Assembly: GCA_963756025.1 (NCBI GenBank)
Contig: CAVWMF010000007.1
Coordinates: forward strand, 248,001 to 312,000
Origin: Bog-473 sp963756025
GTDB taxonomy: Bacteria > Actinomycetota > Acidimicrobiia > Acidimicrobiales > RAAP-2
Length of the DNA stretch: 64,000 nt
Direction: 5' to 3'
Shown: piece after piece, positions 27,469 to 36,654 of the stretch
Layout: each line of letters opens with the position of its first letter
Position numbering within the stretch: the stretch's first letter is position 1
Made by a program: the position numbers and the translations under genes
Notes under the pieces: model-generated
What the model was told of the DNA's origin: nothing
Seen by the model: only the letters and a program-made list of their open reading frames with translations
Databases searched by the model: none

Positions 27469-28531
27469 ATGACCGCCGAGGTACTCGAAGAGCCGACCAT
27501 CGATACGACGTCACTCGCCGCCTGGATGGACCACGAGGGGTTGTCCGGGAGTCGGCCTGCCCGTTGAAGCCGCCTTCATCTCCGGTGGGAGCCAGAACGA
27601 GATTTTCGAGGTTCGTCGCGGGGATCTCCACGGCGCGCTCCGCATGCCTCCCCTCTCCGCCCCCGCCGCCCGCGACGAGGGGATCCTGCGAGAGTGGCGC
27701 ATCATCGAGGCGCTGTCGGGGACCGATGTGCCGCACACGGAGGCCATCGCGGTATGCAGGGACGCCACGGTTCTCGGACGGCCCTTCTACATCATGGGTT
27801 TCGTCGATGGATGGTCGCCCATGGCCCTCCACGGCTGGGCGCCCCCTTACGACACCGACCCGCAGGAACGTCGCGGCCTGGCCTATCAGCTCGTTGACGG
27901 GATCGTCGAGATGGGAAAGGTGGACTGGCGGGCCAAGGGGCTCGGTGACCTCGGCCGGCCCGATGGCTACCACGACCGTCAGGTGGAACGATGGACCCGG
28001 TTCCTCGAGAGGATCAAAGGCCGCGAAATTCCCGGTCTCGACGAGACGACAGCATGGCTGGCGGAGCACCGTCCCCTCGATTTCGAACCCGGGATCATGC
28101 ACGGCGACTACCAGTTCGCCAACGTCATGTTCCGTCACGGCACGCCGGCGCGTCTCGCCGCCATCATCGACTGGGAGATGGGCACGGTCGGCGATCCCAA
28201 GATCGATCTCGCCTGGGCCCTCCAGGGCTGGCCCGAGGACACGTCCCAGCAGGATGCTTCAGAGGGCAGCTACGTGGACCTCACGGGCATGCCCGGCCGA
28301 AGCGAGTTGCTCGCTTTCTACGCCGAACGTTCGGGTCGCCAGGTCGACGACTTCGACTATTACCTCGTGCTCGCCCGCTGGAAGCTGGCCATCGTGCTCG
28401 AGCAGGGTTTCCAGCGCGCGGCAGGTGACCCCAAGCTCGAGGCCTTCGGCCCCCTGATCCTCGATCTCATGGCCCGGGCGGCGGAGTTGGCGGCGTCCAG
28501 CACGTACGCGGGCACCGCCGGTACGACATGA
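27469..28531 (+). pseudogene. APH/choline-kinase-like phosphotransferase with one frameshift
   Basis: ATG 27469 (gggaggga 8 bp upstream) reads MTAEVLEEPTIDTTSLAAW, then one extra base near 27546-27551 moves the frame into GLPVEAAFISGGSQNEIFEV and on to 28531; total about 353 residues. Kinase features are IMHGDYQFANVMF (catalytic loop, Asp and Asn) and IIDWEMGTVGDP (metal-binding Asp). Relatives include the kinase domains of ACAD10/11 and LvaA, which phosphorylate 4-hydroxyacyl-CoAs, so a hydroxyacyl-CoA kinase role is plausible here beside an enoyl-CoA hydratase. It is convergent with the next operon, 22 bp apart. Confidence 0.85.
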
Positions 28532-28553
28532 GCGACGCTTCGGAGCGGTCTCG

Positions 28554-29336
28554 CTAATCGGCCGGACCGGCACGACCCCGCACGAAGGCATCGATGCCCT
28601 CCCGCATCGATGGGCTGGCGGCGACATGGAGATGGCGGGCCGATTCAATCTCGATGTACTCCTCAAGGTCCATCCGTTCCGCCGACAGGATGTTGGCCTT
28701 CATCATCCGCAATGGGAACGGGTGGTGAGCGGCGAGGGTCTCGGCCAGGCTGAGGACTTCGTCGTGGAGCTCCTCGGGCTCGAAGATCCGGGTCACCAAC
28801 CCCAACGCCAGGGCTTCGCCGGCGGAGATCTTCTCCGGGAACAAGAGCAGCTCGCGGGCGCGTGCTCCCCCGACCAACCGCGGCAGCGACCACACCAATC
28901 CCATGTCACCCGACACGCCGACCTTCAAGAACGCAGTTGCGAACTTGGCCCGGCTCGAGGCAAAGCGGAAATCACACGCGCACGCCCACCCGAGCGCGGC
29001 CCCGGCGCACCCTCCGTCGATGGCGGCGATCGTCACCTGCGGCATCGAGTGCAGCAGGGTGGATGCGTGGTACGTCGGCCCCAACTGCTCGAACGACGGC
29101 AGCCCGGTCGACCCGGTCGACCCGCTTCCCGTGAGGTCCGCTCCGACCGAGAAGTCATTACCGGCGCCGCGCAGCACCACGACCCTGGCGTCGCTCGCCG
29201 GGACCGGGAGCAGGACTTCGTAGAGCTCCCGGCACATTTCGGTGGTAATCCCGTTGCGCCGGCCGGGACGGTTGAGCGTCACGATCAGAACTGCGCCGCG
29301 CCGCTCGCTCAGGACGCACGGTTCTTCATCGGTCAC
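28554..29336 (-). CDS. Enoyl-CoA hydratase/isomerase (crotonase family)
   Basis: A 260-residue crotonase from GTG 29336, which overlaps the upstream CaiB stop as GTGA. The oxyanion segments are DFSVGADLTG and GGCAGAALGWAC, and the second acidic position lies in GVSGDMGLVW. The pattern is that of a hydratase or isomerase with a less usual GCAGAA glycine loop. It is the last gene of a seven-gene minus-strand acyl-CoA operon that begins with another crotonase at 36461. The long open frame upstream of the GTG belongs to the CaiB region in another frame and is not coding. Confidence 0.92.
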   Translation of the reverse strand: MTDEEPCVLSERRGAVLIVTLNRPGRRNGITTEMCRELYEVLLPVPASDARVVVLRGAGNDFSVGADLTGSGSTGSTGLPSFEQLGPTYHASTLLHSMPQVTIAAIDGGCAGAALGWACACDFRFASSRAKFATAFLKVGVSGDMGLVWSLPRLVGGARARELLLFPEKISAGEALALGLVTRIFEPEELHDEVLSLAETLAAHHPFPLRMMKANILSAERMDLEEYIEIESARHLHVAASPSMREGIDAFVRGRAGPAD

Positions 29337-30559
29337 GGGTGGCCCCCAAGAAGTTCGCCGGTGTGCTCGCCGACCAATGGCGGGCGACGGCCTATGGCCC
29401 ACGGCGACGCGCTCATCTTGAACGGCGCCCCGGGGTAGCGGATCTCCCGGCCCAGTTCCTCGTGCGCCACCGGTGTCTGGAACCCGCGTGCCACGAAATG
29501 CGGGTTCTCGAAAGCCTCGTCGGGTGAGAATACAATCCCGCACTGGAGATCCCGGCGCTGGGCGCCCTCGAAGAAATCGACCGCGGGGATGTGCTCGGCG
29601 ATGTGGACCAGCGCAGTCCGCACGGCACCGAATATCGCTATCACCTCCGGATCGCTCCACTCCTTGACAGGATCGATGCCGCCACGCTTGATGCCGATCT
29701 GGAGGAAGAACACCTCGGGGCAGCTCTCCCGTAGGCCGAGCTCGTCGAGCCACGCCAGCATCACCTCGAAGTCCTCGGCCTCGTGCGGGGGGAACCCGGT
29801 CGTGACATAGCGGCTGTCGCCCGCCCGCACCTGCACCTCCATCGTCGGCTGGACGGCGGCATGGCGACCGGTCTGGCGCTGCGGCGTCTGGCCCGCCACG
29901 AGGTAGAAGAAGGTTCCGCTCTCAGTCGTCACGTTGCATGCCGCGAACGCGCTCACGTCGACATGCTGGCCGACGCCGGTGACGTCTCGGTGCACCAGGG
30001 CGGTGAGCGTCCCGAGGGCGGCGTGTACCCCGGCGATCTGGATCGTCTGATTTCCCCGCCCCCGCATCGGCGGCAACGTGTGGTCGTCGTACCCGTTGAG
30101 CCAGGCCTGACCGGACGCCGCCGACATGGTGAGGTCGGTCCACGGCTCCGAGGATCGATCGCTGGCCCGTCCGTGGCTCGTGACCGATGTCCACACCAGG
30201 TCCGGCCGGGCGGTCCTCAGGTTGGTGTGATCAAGCCCGAGCGAGGCCAACCGTCCGGGTCGCTCCCCCTCGAGCACGATGTCGGCCGAATCGATGAGCC
30301 TGCGCAGGCCGTCGGCGCCTTCGTCGGTGGTCGGGTCGAGCACCACACTCTTTTTGGAGGCGTTGTAGTACCACCACCAGAGGCTGCGATCGGGGTGGGG
30401 CTCGTCATCGGCGAACGGCCCGAAGGTGCGTGTGAAGTGCCCACCGGGAGGCTCAACCACGACCACGTCGGCCCCCAGGTCGGCGAGGGTCCGGCCGGCC
30501 CATGCGCCCCAGAGGCTGGCGAGCTCGACGACCCTTACCCCGTACAGCGGGCCGCTCAC
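29333..30559 (-). CDS. CaiB/BaiF CoA-transferase subunit lacking the usual nucleophile
   Basis: A 408-residue CaiB/BaiF protein (GVRVVELASLWGAWAGR, LADLGADVVVVEPPGG). In my by-eye alignment the Asp nucleophile position falls in GRGNQTIQIAGVHAAL, which has no Asp, whereas the neighbouring CaiB gene keeps it. Its GTG start overlaps the stop of that neighbour by 4 bp. Two-subunit enzymes such as benzylsuccinate CoA-transferase (BbsEF) are built this way, so this gene probably encodes the non-catalytic partner. It is translationally coupled on its other side to the crotonase. Confidence 0.9.
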   Translation of the reverse strand: MSGPLYGVRVVELASLWGAWAGRTLADLGADVVVVEPPGGHFTRTFGPFADDEPHPDRSLWWWYYNASKKSVVLDPTTDEGADGLRRLIDSADIVLEGERPGRLASLGLDHTNLRTARPDLVWTSVTSHGRASDRSSEPWTDLTMSAASGQAWLNGYDDHTLPPMRGRGNQTIQIAGVHAALGTLTALVHRDVTGVGQHVDVSAFAACNVTTESGTFFYLVAGQTPQRQTGRHAAVQPTMEVQVRAGDSRYVTTGFPPHEAEDFEVMLAWLDELGLRESCPEVFFLQIGIKRGGIDPVKEWSDPEVIAIFGAVRTALVHIAEHIPAVDFFEGAQRRDLQCGIVFSPDEAFENPHFVARGFQTPVAHEELGREIRYPGAPFKMSASPWAIGRRPPLVGEHTGELLGGHP

Positions 30560-31821
30560 AGCACCCCGCCCTCTTGAAGTTCGCCGAACTCGCTCTCGGT
30601 CAAGCCGATCAGGTCACAGAACACTTCGCGGTTGTGCTGCCCCAGCAGGGGCGCTCCCCGAGTGATGCTCCAATCGGTCTCGGAGAGGTGGACCGGGAGG
30701 CCATCGACCCGGACGTCGCCGATCTCGGGATGATGGCTGGGGGGGAACATTCCCCAGGCCTCGTTGTCCGGATCGTGGTCGATGCGGTCTTCTGACATGG
30801 CCACGGCGGCGGCGGGGACGCCCACCGTTCTCAGCTCTGCTGCGACCTGGTACCGATCACGGGTCGACGTCCACGCCACCATCAGCTCATCGAGCTCTTC
30901 CTGCGCGTCGAGCCGGCCGGCCGTCGTCTCGAAGCGGGGATCGTCGGCCCATGGCTCACCACAGACGCCAATGAACGCCGACCAGTCCTCATCGTCGCGA
31001 CACGCGATGGCGACCCAACGGTCGGCCTCGCGTGTCGGATAGATGTCGTGCGGGGCCATCGCCGGGTCGTCGCTGTGATTGGAATCCGGCATCCCCGGAC
31101 GACGCAACGGGCGCCCGTTGACCGTGTAGTCGAGAAGGTCGGGTCCGGTGAGACCGAGACCCGCCTCCGTGCAGGACATGTCGACCCACTGCCCCTCACC
31201 GGTACGGTGCCGATGTGCCAGCCCGGCCAGCACGGCCAGGGCCATGAGATCGGCTCCCATGTGGTCCATGTAGGAGAATCCCCATCCGGCGGGTGGGCCC
31301 TCGGCCCGACCGACGCCGAACGTCAGTCCGCACACCCCCTGCACGATCGGGCCGAATGTCTTGAAGTCGGCGTACGGCCCGTCGCTGCCGAACCCGGAAT
31401 TGGAGACGTAGATGAGGTCCGGCCTGATCCGGCGCAACTCCTCGTAGGGGAACCCCAGCCTGGCCATCACCCCGGCGGCGAAGTTCTCTGTCACGGCGTC
31501 CGACACCTCGACGAGGCGGCGGAAGAGATCTCGGCCGGACTCCAGCCTGAGGTTGATGGTCACGCCGAGCTTCTCGACGTTGTGGTTGTTGAACCCGCCA
31601 CCGAGCTCGATGCCCCGCCGCTCGTCGACGTGTGGGATCGTCCCCCTGATGATGTCCCAGCGGCCCTCGCGCACCGGGTCCTCCACCCGTATGACCCGGG
31701 CCCCGAAGGCAGCCAGATAGCGGGTCGATCCGGCACCGGCCAGCTGCCCGCTCAGGTCACAGATGGTGAGGTGACCGAGCGCCGATCGTGCTGCCTCGTC
31801 GTCGACGTTTTCGGGGCTCAT
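30556..31821 (-). CDS. CaiB/BaiF CoA-transferase, catalytic subunit
   Basis: About 421 residues from ATG 31821. The N-terminal domain has LTICDLSGQLAGAGSTRYLA and GARVIRVEDPVREG. The nucleophilic Asp appears to be in SYMDHMGADLMAL, and IYVSNSGFGSDGPYA is the usual CoA-side loop. It should transfer CoA to a carboxylic acid, possibly together with the 29333-30559 subunit that overlaps it by 4 bp. An earlier ATG at 31839 is possible, but neither start has a strong ribosome site. The coding frame continues upstream to 32214 only as shadow sequence opposite the hydrolase gene. Confidence 0.92.
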   Translation of the reverse strand: MSPENVDDEAARSALGHLTICDLSGQLAGAGSTRYLAAFGARVIRVEDPVREGRWDIIRGTIPHVDERRGIELGGGFNNHNVEKLGVTINLRLESGRDLFRRLVEVSDAVTENFAAGVMARLGFPYEELRRIRPDLIYVSNSGFGSDGPYADFKTFGPIVQGVCGLTFGVGRAEGPPAGWGFSYMDHMGADLMALAVLAGLAHRHRTGEGQWVDMSCTEAGLGLTGPDLLDYTVNGRPLRRPGMPDSNHSDDPAMAPHDIYPTREADRWVAIACRDDEDWSAFIGVCGEPWADDPRFETTAGRLDAQEELDELMVAWTSTRDRYQVAAELRTVGVPAAAVAMSEDRIDHDPDNEAWGMFPPSHHPEIGDVRVDGLPVHLSETDWSITRGAPLLGQHNREVFCDLIGLTESEFGELQEGGVL

Positions 31822-31921
31822 GCGCCCAGCATGCTCCATGGGGCGACCGCCGGGGAGACCCGCGACGCCCGCACACGCGTGTGGCAACGGCCAGATTTTT
31901 CGTTCACCCGAAGGTTGGGTC

Positions 31922-32854
31922 TCATGGCCTGACCATGCGACCAATCCAATCGTCGATGTCACGGTTGTTCTGTCGGCCGATCTCGCTGTCTCCTGCCATC
32001 TGGAATCCGTGGCAGGCCCCTGCATACACGTGCAATTCAGTCGGCACCCCGGCACGAATGAGCCGGAGAGCGAAGTCGACGTCCTCGTCCAAGAATCCGT
32101 CAAGCGAGCCGACGGACAAGAAGGTGGCAGGGAGCGCGGAAAGATCGACCGCCCGGGCTGGTGCCGCCGTGTAGGGAACATCTTCGGTGCCATAGAGCGC
32201 CCCCAAATAGGCATGCCAACCGTACGCGTTCGACTCCCGACTCCAAATCGGCAGCCCCTCGAGTCGGCTGGAGTAGGTGAGTTGCCGATCGTCGATCATC
32301 GGCGCCTCCAACAGCTGGAAGGCGATCTCGACGTCGCCGCGATCGCGAGCCAGTAGCGCCAGGGCCGACGCCAGCCCCCCGCCCGCGCTCGCACCGCGAA
32401 TGCCTATCCGGCGCCTGTCGATCCCCAGTTCCTCAGCGTGTTCGAACGTCCAGACCAAGCCGCGGTAGCAGTCCTCAAGAGCATCGGGATACTTTGCCTC
32501 CGGTGCGACTCGGTAGTCGACGGAAATCCCGACCATACCGAACTTCGGACACAAACGATTGAAGAATCGGTCATCCATGTCGTACGTTCCAGTGATGTAG
32601 CCGCCACCGTGCATCGAAAAAACGGCCGGTCGGAGCTCCGCTGCATCTTTGGGAGTATGAACACGAAGAGGGATCAGCGGCTCTCCGGGCACACGATGCT
32701 CTGACCTCTCGGTCTCCGGCGAGAGCTCAGGGACACGAGGAATGGTCCGCATCACTGCCACCACCTCGTCGCTGACTTGGCGCTCGGGAATCGATTGGAC
32801 CAAGGGCACTAGGTCCGGATGAAGCAGATCGATTGGTTTCACGACACCCCCCAC
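31922..32854 (-). CDS. Alpha/beta hydrolase, hormone-sensitive-lipase (HSL) type
   Basis: A 310-residue Abhydrolase_3 enzyme. The HSL oxyanion motif HGGG is in FSMHGGGYITG, the nucleophile elbow is GASAGG, the acid is in SLDGFLDEDVDF and the His in ACHGFQ. These soluble esterases hydrolyse short- to medium-chain esters or lactones. TATACT about 12 bp before the GTG could be a -10 element giving a leaderless start, so an internal promoter is possible; a second GTG four codons on is an alternative start. It lies within the long minus-strand acyl-CoA gene run. Confidence 0.9.
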   Translation of the reverse strand: MGGVVKPIDLLHPDLVPLVQSIPERQVSDEVVAVMRTIPRVPELSPETERSEHRVPGEPLIPLRVHTPKDAAELRPAVFSMHGGGYITGTYDMDDRFFNRLCPKFGMVGISVDYRVAPEAKYPDALEDCYRGLVWTFEHAEELGIDRRRIGIRGASAGGGLASALALLARDRGDVEIAFQLLEAPMIDDRQLTYSSRLEGLPIWSRESNAYGWHAYLGALYGTEDVPYTAAPARAVDLSALPATFLSVGSLDGFLDEDVDFALRLIRAGVPTELHVYAGACHGFQMAGDSEIGRQNNRDIDDWIGRMVRP

Positions 32855-32893
32855 GCAGACCCGCGGACAGTATAGGAGGCGCCCTCGGGATGG

Positions 32894-34285
32894 TCAGATC
32901 CCCACGTCGAATGTCGAGGCGTCAGCCAGCATGCGGGCCGCATCGTCGGGGAGGATGACCTCGGTGTCCACCAGATCTTCGACAGCCTCCCGGTACTGGC
33001 CGAACCAGCGATCGCGGGTGCCGTAGATCGCCCGGATCTTTTCGGACGAGAAGGGGACGGTCCTCCCCATCAAGCGACCAAGACCTTCGCCCGGACCCAT
33101 GCCGACGTGGAGGGCCAGCGGGGCTTCCAGATCAGGCCAGCGAATGCCGCCGGTCGCGTTGCCATGTTCGTCCCGCTGGAGTGCCGATGGGTCACCCTGT
33201 TTCCGGAGGCGGGGTTGGGGAGCCGGCGCCACTCCAGCTTCCAGCCAGCGGTGGAGCCCATGGATCGCCGCCCGGTTCGCCGCGGCGAACGACACCCGGC
33301 AGACGTCTGCCGTCGAGTTCTTGAGCATCTGGCCCATGGCCTCACCGTCCATGTACCCGAAGTGCCCACTCCCCGGTATCTCCCAAAAGCGGAGATGGTT
33401 GGTATCAGGCTGGTACCGGCGGTCGTACCACTCGATCTCGCATTCGGAGTTGAGCACGATCACCGGCTGCCCGATATCCGCCCGCAGGAGGAACGTGCTC
33501 GTCGGCAGCAGTTGGAACGTGTTGACGCCGACCTTGGGGAGGTTGGGCGGCGCTGTGGCGGGGTCGAGCGCGCATGGATTGCCGGCGAACACATTCAGGA
33601 GAAACGCGTCGAATGTGTTGCTCAGCATCTGTACGGCGTTGACGTACGTCGCCAAGCGACTGGCCGACTGGGAAGCGCCCATGGCCACCAGATGCCTGAC
33701 CTCGAGACCCCCCATTGGATCGATCGGAAACACCGGCCGCCGCGGACCCACCAGCTCGGCCGCCCGGGTGAAGATGTCGTAGGAGAATCCGTCACCCGGA
33801 TGGTGAAGAGAACCGTACCGGCCAATGTCCCGGCCCCTGATTCCCCCCGCTCGCCGCCGGACGGGGGAAATGGACGTCTTCGGATCCGGCGGATGTCCTT
33901 CGATGCCGGCGCGTTGCGTCGTGACGCCCACAAGGGCGAACCCGTCTTCGATGAGCCGCTCCGCCTGCTGTGCCTCGATGGCCAGGTCGACGCCCATCGA
34001 GACGTTGTTCCAGTAGACGATCACGGTGCCGTTGAAGACCTCTGGGCGGTGCGGCCGGGCAACCAGCATTCGTGACCGGAAGGGGCGCTCATCCATCGGC
34101 TCGGCGAGCCAGCGACCGTCCGACGGGTAGTCCGATGTCCCGTGCATCAACCGGAACTGTGCTGCCACCCCTTCGAAGAGAAACTCCTCTTCAACGCCTC
34201 CCGCCCGGGCGATCTCTGCGGCCACAGACCGAAACGGGGCCCCGGACCCGCCGGTGATCCTCTTCTCGATCCTCGCCGGCTTCAC
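32894..34285 (-). CDS. Abhydrolase_10-type alpha/beta hydrolase
   Basis: A 463-residue protein of the large alpha/beta-hydrolase-domain group seen in actinobacteria. The nucleophile elbow is GASQSASRLATY, a later Glu/Asp-rich segment NSECEIEWYDRR may carry the acid, and the His may be in IPGSGHFGYMDG. There is no signal peptide. GTG start with gaggg just upstream. The family has few characterised members, and the substrate is unknown. The protein at 48853-50607 has the same GxSQSGR-like elbow and is a distant paralogue. Genes on both sides are CoA or ester enzymes, so a lactone, ester or thioester substrate is likely. Confidence 0.8.
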   Translation of the reverse strand: MKPARIEKRITGGSGAPFRSVAAEIARAGGVEEEFLFEGVAAQFRLMHGTSDYPSDGRWLAEPMDERPFRSRMLVARPHRPEVFNGTVIVYWNNVSMGVDLAIEAQQAERLIEDGFALVGVTTQRAGIEGHPPDPKTSISPVRRRAGGIRGRDIGRYGSLHHPGDGFSYDIFTRAAELVGPRRPVFPIDPMGGLEVRHLVAMGASQSASRLATYVNAVQMLSNTFDAFLLNVFAGNPCALDPATAPPNLPKVGVNTFQLLPTSTFLLRADIGQPVIVLNSECEIEWYDRRYQPDTNHLRFWEIPGSGHFGYMDGEAMGQMLKNSTADVCRVSFAAANRAAIHGLHRWLEAGVAPAPQPRLRKQGDPSALQRDEHGNATGGIRWPDLEAPLALHVGMGPGEGLGRLMGRTVPFSSEKIRAIYGTRDRWFGQYREAVEDLVDTEVILPDDAARMLADASTFDVGI

Positions 34286-34318
34286 CGAACCCTCATCGTC
34301 GTCGGGGTCCTGGCGCCG

Positions 34319-35650
34319 TCAGTGCAGTCCGCCGATCGCGGCCCGTAGTTCGGGGCGGAAGTCCGGGTGGGCGATGGCGATGAGTGCCTCCGCCCGCTGC
34401 CGCATCGTTTTCCCGAGGAGATCCGCCACGCCGAATTCGGTGACCACCGTGTCCGCCAGATCCCAGGGCACCGTGACGATCTGGCCCTGCGGGAACTGAT
34501 GAACGATGCGGGACACGCTCCCCCGGGAGGCAGTGGCCGGCAGAACGGTTATCGCCCGGCCGCCCTTGGAGATGTATGCACCCGTATGGAACGAGAGTTG
34601 GCCGCCGCTGCCCGCGAAGATCGTCGGTCCAATGCTCATGACCGCGATCTGTCCCCGGAGATCCACCGACAGCGCGTTGTTGATGGCGATCATGTTGTCA
34701 TTCCGGGCGATCACCGACGGATCCAGCATGTAGTCGTAGTCGTAGAACTCGAAGAACGGGTTGTTGTCGACATAGGAGTAGTCGTCCGGAGCCCCCGTCA
34801 TTCCGGTGGCGACGAATCGGTTCGGATAGAGCGTGGCGTGCTTCGAGGTGATCACGCCCTCCCGGACCAGGTCTATGACGCCGGGCACGATCAGCTCCGA
34901 GAAGTATCCGAGATCCTCCTTGCCCTCCAGGGCGCCGGCGAGGGCGAGGGCCGCCGAGGTGCTTCCACTCCCGATCTGGATCGTGTCACCGTTTCTGATC
35001 AGCGTCTTGATGTGCCGCGCGATGGACTGGGCTGCCGGTGAAGGCACCAGGCGCACCCTCTCGGGGAAGGGCTCGTGCTGCTCGAAGAAGTAGTCGATCT
35101 CGGACACGTGGATCCAGGTGTCGCCGAACGTGCGCGGCAGATAGTTGTTCACTGCCGCCACTTTCGTCTTCGATCGCTTCATGGAGGTCCGGACGTCCCA
35201 CAGATCGCCGCCCACGCAGACGTAGCCCGAGTCGTTCGGGGGTGTGACCGAGAACCAGCAGAAGTCGAACATGGAGCTCCCCGGTCGATTCTGGTCGACA
35301 TGGCGGTGGACGTCCCCAAAACCGGCGACAGTGAAGTCCGTGATTCCTTCCTCGATCGCCTGTCGCGTGACTGCCGTGCCGAAACTCATGTTGGCGCGGA
35401 AGATGTCGGCGTACTCACGGACCTGGAAACCGTATTCCGCCCAGAGACCACCCATGCTGCGCAGCTCGACGTTGCGCAGCTCGTCGGCCCGGCCGACCAG
35501 AGCCGCCATCAGATTCGACTCGTCCGCGGTCACCACGTAGATCCGGTCACCCGAGTTCACTTGGGCTACCAACTTCTCAGGGGAACTCATACGTGACTCG
35601 TAGTGGCGTCGCCAGTCACGCCGCGGGGAATCGTCCGGCAATCTCCTCAT
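34319..35650 (-). CDS. Class I CoA-transferase of the acetyl-CoA hydrolase/4-hydroxybutyrate CoA-transferase type
   Basis: A 443-residue protein. The N-terminus DWRRHYESRMSSPEKLV is the family signature (W..Y.SR..S.E), which fixes the ATG at 35650 with gaaggg just upstream. QIGSGSTSAALALAGAL is the CoA-binding glycine loop, and the Glu in LGYFSELIVPGVIDLV aligns with the catalytic Glu of 4-hydroxybutyrate CoA-transferases. The enzyme moves CoA between short acids such as acetate and a substrate. It is followed on the same strand by two alpha/beta hydrolases and two CaiB subunits, so this operon holds two unrelated CoA-transfer systems. Confidence 0.9.
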   Translation of the reverse strand: MRRLPDDSPRRDWRRHYESRMSSPEKLVAQVNSGDRIYVVTADESNLMAALVGRADELRNVELRSMGGLWAEYGFQVREYADIFRANMSFGTAVTRQAIEEGITDFTVAGFGDVHRHVDQNRPGSSMFDFCWFSVTPPNDSGYVCVGGDLWDVRTSMKRSKTKVAAVNNYLPRTFGDTWIHVSEIDYFFEQHEPFPERVRLVPSPAAQSIARHIKTLIRNGDTIQIGSGSTSAALALAGALEGKEDLGYFSELIVPGVIDLVREGVITSKHATLYPNRFVATGMTGAPDDYSYVDNNPFFEFYDYDYMLDPSVIARNDNMIAINNALSVDLRGQIAVMSIGPTIFAGSGGQLSFHTGAYISKGGRAITVLPATASRGSVSRIVHQFPQGQIVTVPWDLADTVVTEFGVADLLGKTMRQRAEALIAIAHPDFRPELRAAIGGLH

Positions 35651-35693
35651 CTTCCCTTCATGGTTCTCGGGGACTGCTCGACGCGGCCTGGAG

Positions 35694-36461
35694 CTACTCG
35701 CCCTTGAAGTCCGGAGCTCGCTTCTCCAGAAATGCGCTGACACTCTCCTTGTGATCCGCCCACTCCTGCCATTTCGTGTTCCGGAACAGGAGCTCCGCCT
35801 CACGATGGGCCTGGGACTGCAGTGCGGCCGTGCGCGAGGCTTGGACGGCGGTACGAACCGCGAGAGGCGGATTCTTGAGAATCCGTTGCGCCAACTCCTC
35901 CGCCGCCGGCAGCAGGTCCTCCCGTGTGGCCACGATCCGGTTGACCAGGCCAAGTCGGTACGCGTCCTCGGCTGCGAGTGGATCGCCCGTGAGGATCATT
36001 TCGGTCACCGTCTTCGAGCCCATCCAGGCGGCCAGCTGCGCAGAGATCGTCACGGGCGGCATGCCGCGCCTGGTCTCGACCATGCAGAACCTGGCATCCT
36101 CGGCCGCCACCACCAGGTCGCATTCGGCCGCGAACGCAAGGCCGTACCCGTAGCAGTATCCGTGGACCGCCGCGATGACGGGTTTCCAATTGAGGGGCGC
36201 GTCCAGAAGGTAATGGCCGGTGCGCGACGACGTGGCCCCTCCTCCTTCTGCGAGTTGTCGGACGTCCGCACCGACGCAGAAGGCGCTTCCATTTCCCCGC
36301 ACGATGGCCACCCAGAGCTCGGGGTCCTGGTCAAAATCTCTCAGCGCATCCCGCAACTGTTCCAGCATCGGCCCGCTCAGCGCGTTGAGCGCCCGCGGGC
36401 GATTGAGGGTAATGAACGCAACCTTCTCGGACTTCTCGTAGATCACGTCCGGCTGGGACAT
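35694..36461 (-). CDS. Enoyl-CoA hydratase/isomerase (crotonase family)
   Basis: A 255-residue crotonase and the first gene of the seven-gene minus-strand acyl-CoA operon. The ribosome site agggaggg lies 7 bp before the ATG at 36461. The oxyanion-hole segments are AFCVGADVRQL and GYCYGYGLAFAAECDL; a Tyr-rich loop replaces the common GGG, and CMVETRRGMPP holds the position of the second acid. The reaction may be hydration, isomerisation or C-C cleavage. The 193 bp upstream separate it from the divergent hydroxyacid dehydrogenase. Confidence 0.92.
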   Translation of the reverse strand: MSQPDVIYEKSEKVAFITLNRPRALNALSGPMLEQLRDALRDFDQDPELWVAIVRGNGSAFCVGADVRQLAEGGGATSSRTGHYLLDAPLNWKPVIAAVHGYCYGYGLAFAAECDLVVAAEDARFCMVETRRGMPPVTISAQLAAWMGSKTVTEMILTGDPLAAEDAYRLGLVNRIVATREDLLPAAEELAQRILKNPPLAVRTAVQASRTAALQSQAHREAELLFRNTKWQEWADHKESVSAFLEKRAPDFKGE

Positions 36462-36654
36462 CGGTCGTTCCCTCCCTTGACAACGATGTGAAGGTACCAA
36501 ACCGATCCGACATTTTGCAAGTGCCCTCTCAAAAGGCCAGAGCGCTCGTGACCCCCGGGGGCGGGGGTGTCGTCGCCACGTGGAATGTGGGTAGGCGTGT
36601 ACATTGCGCAGGCGCGTGGACGGCGATACCACGCCGGGAGGGGGTGACGGCGCT

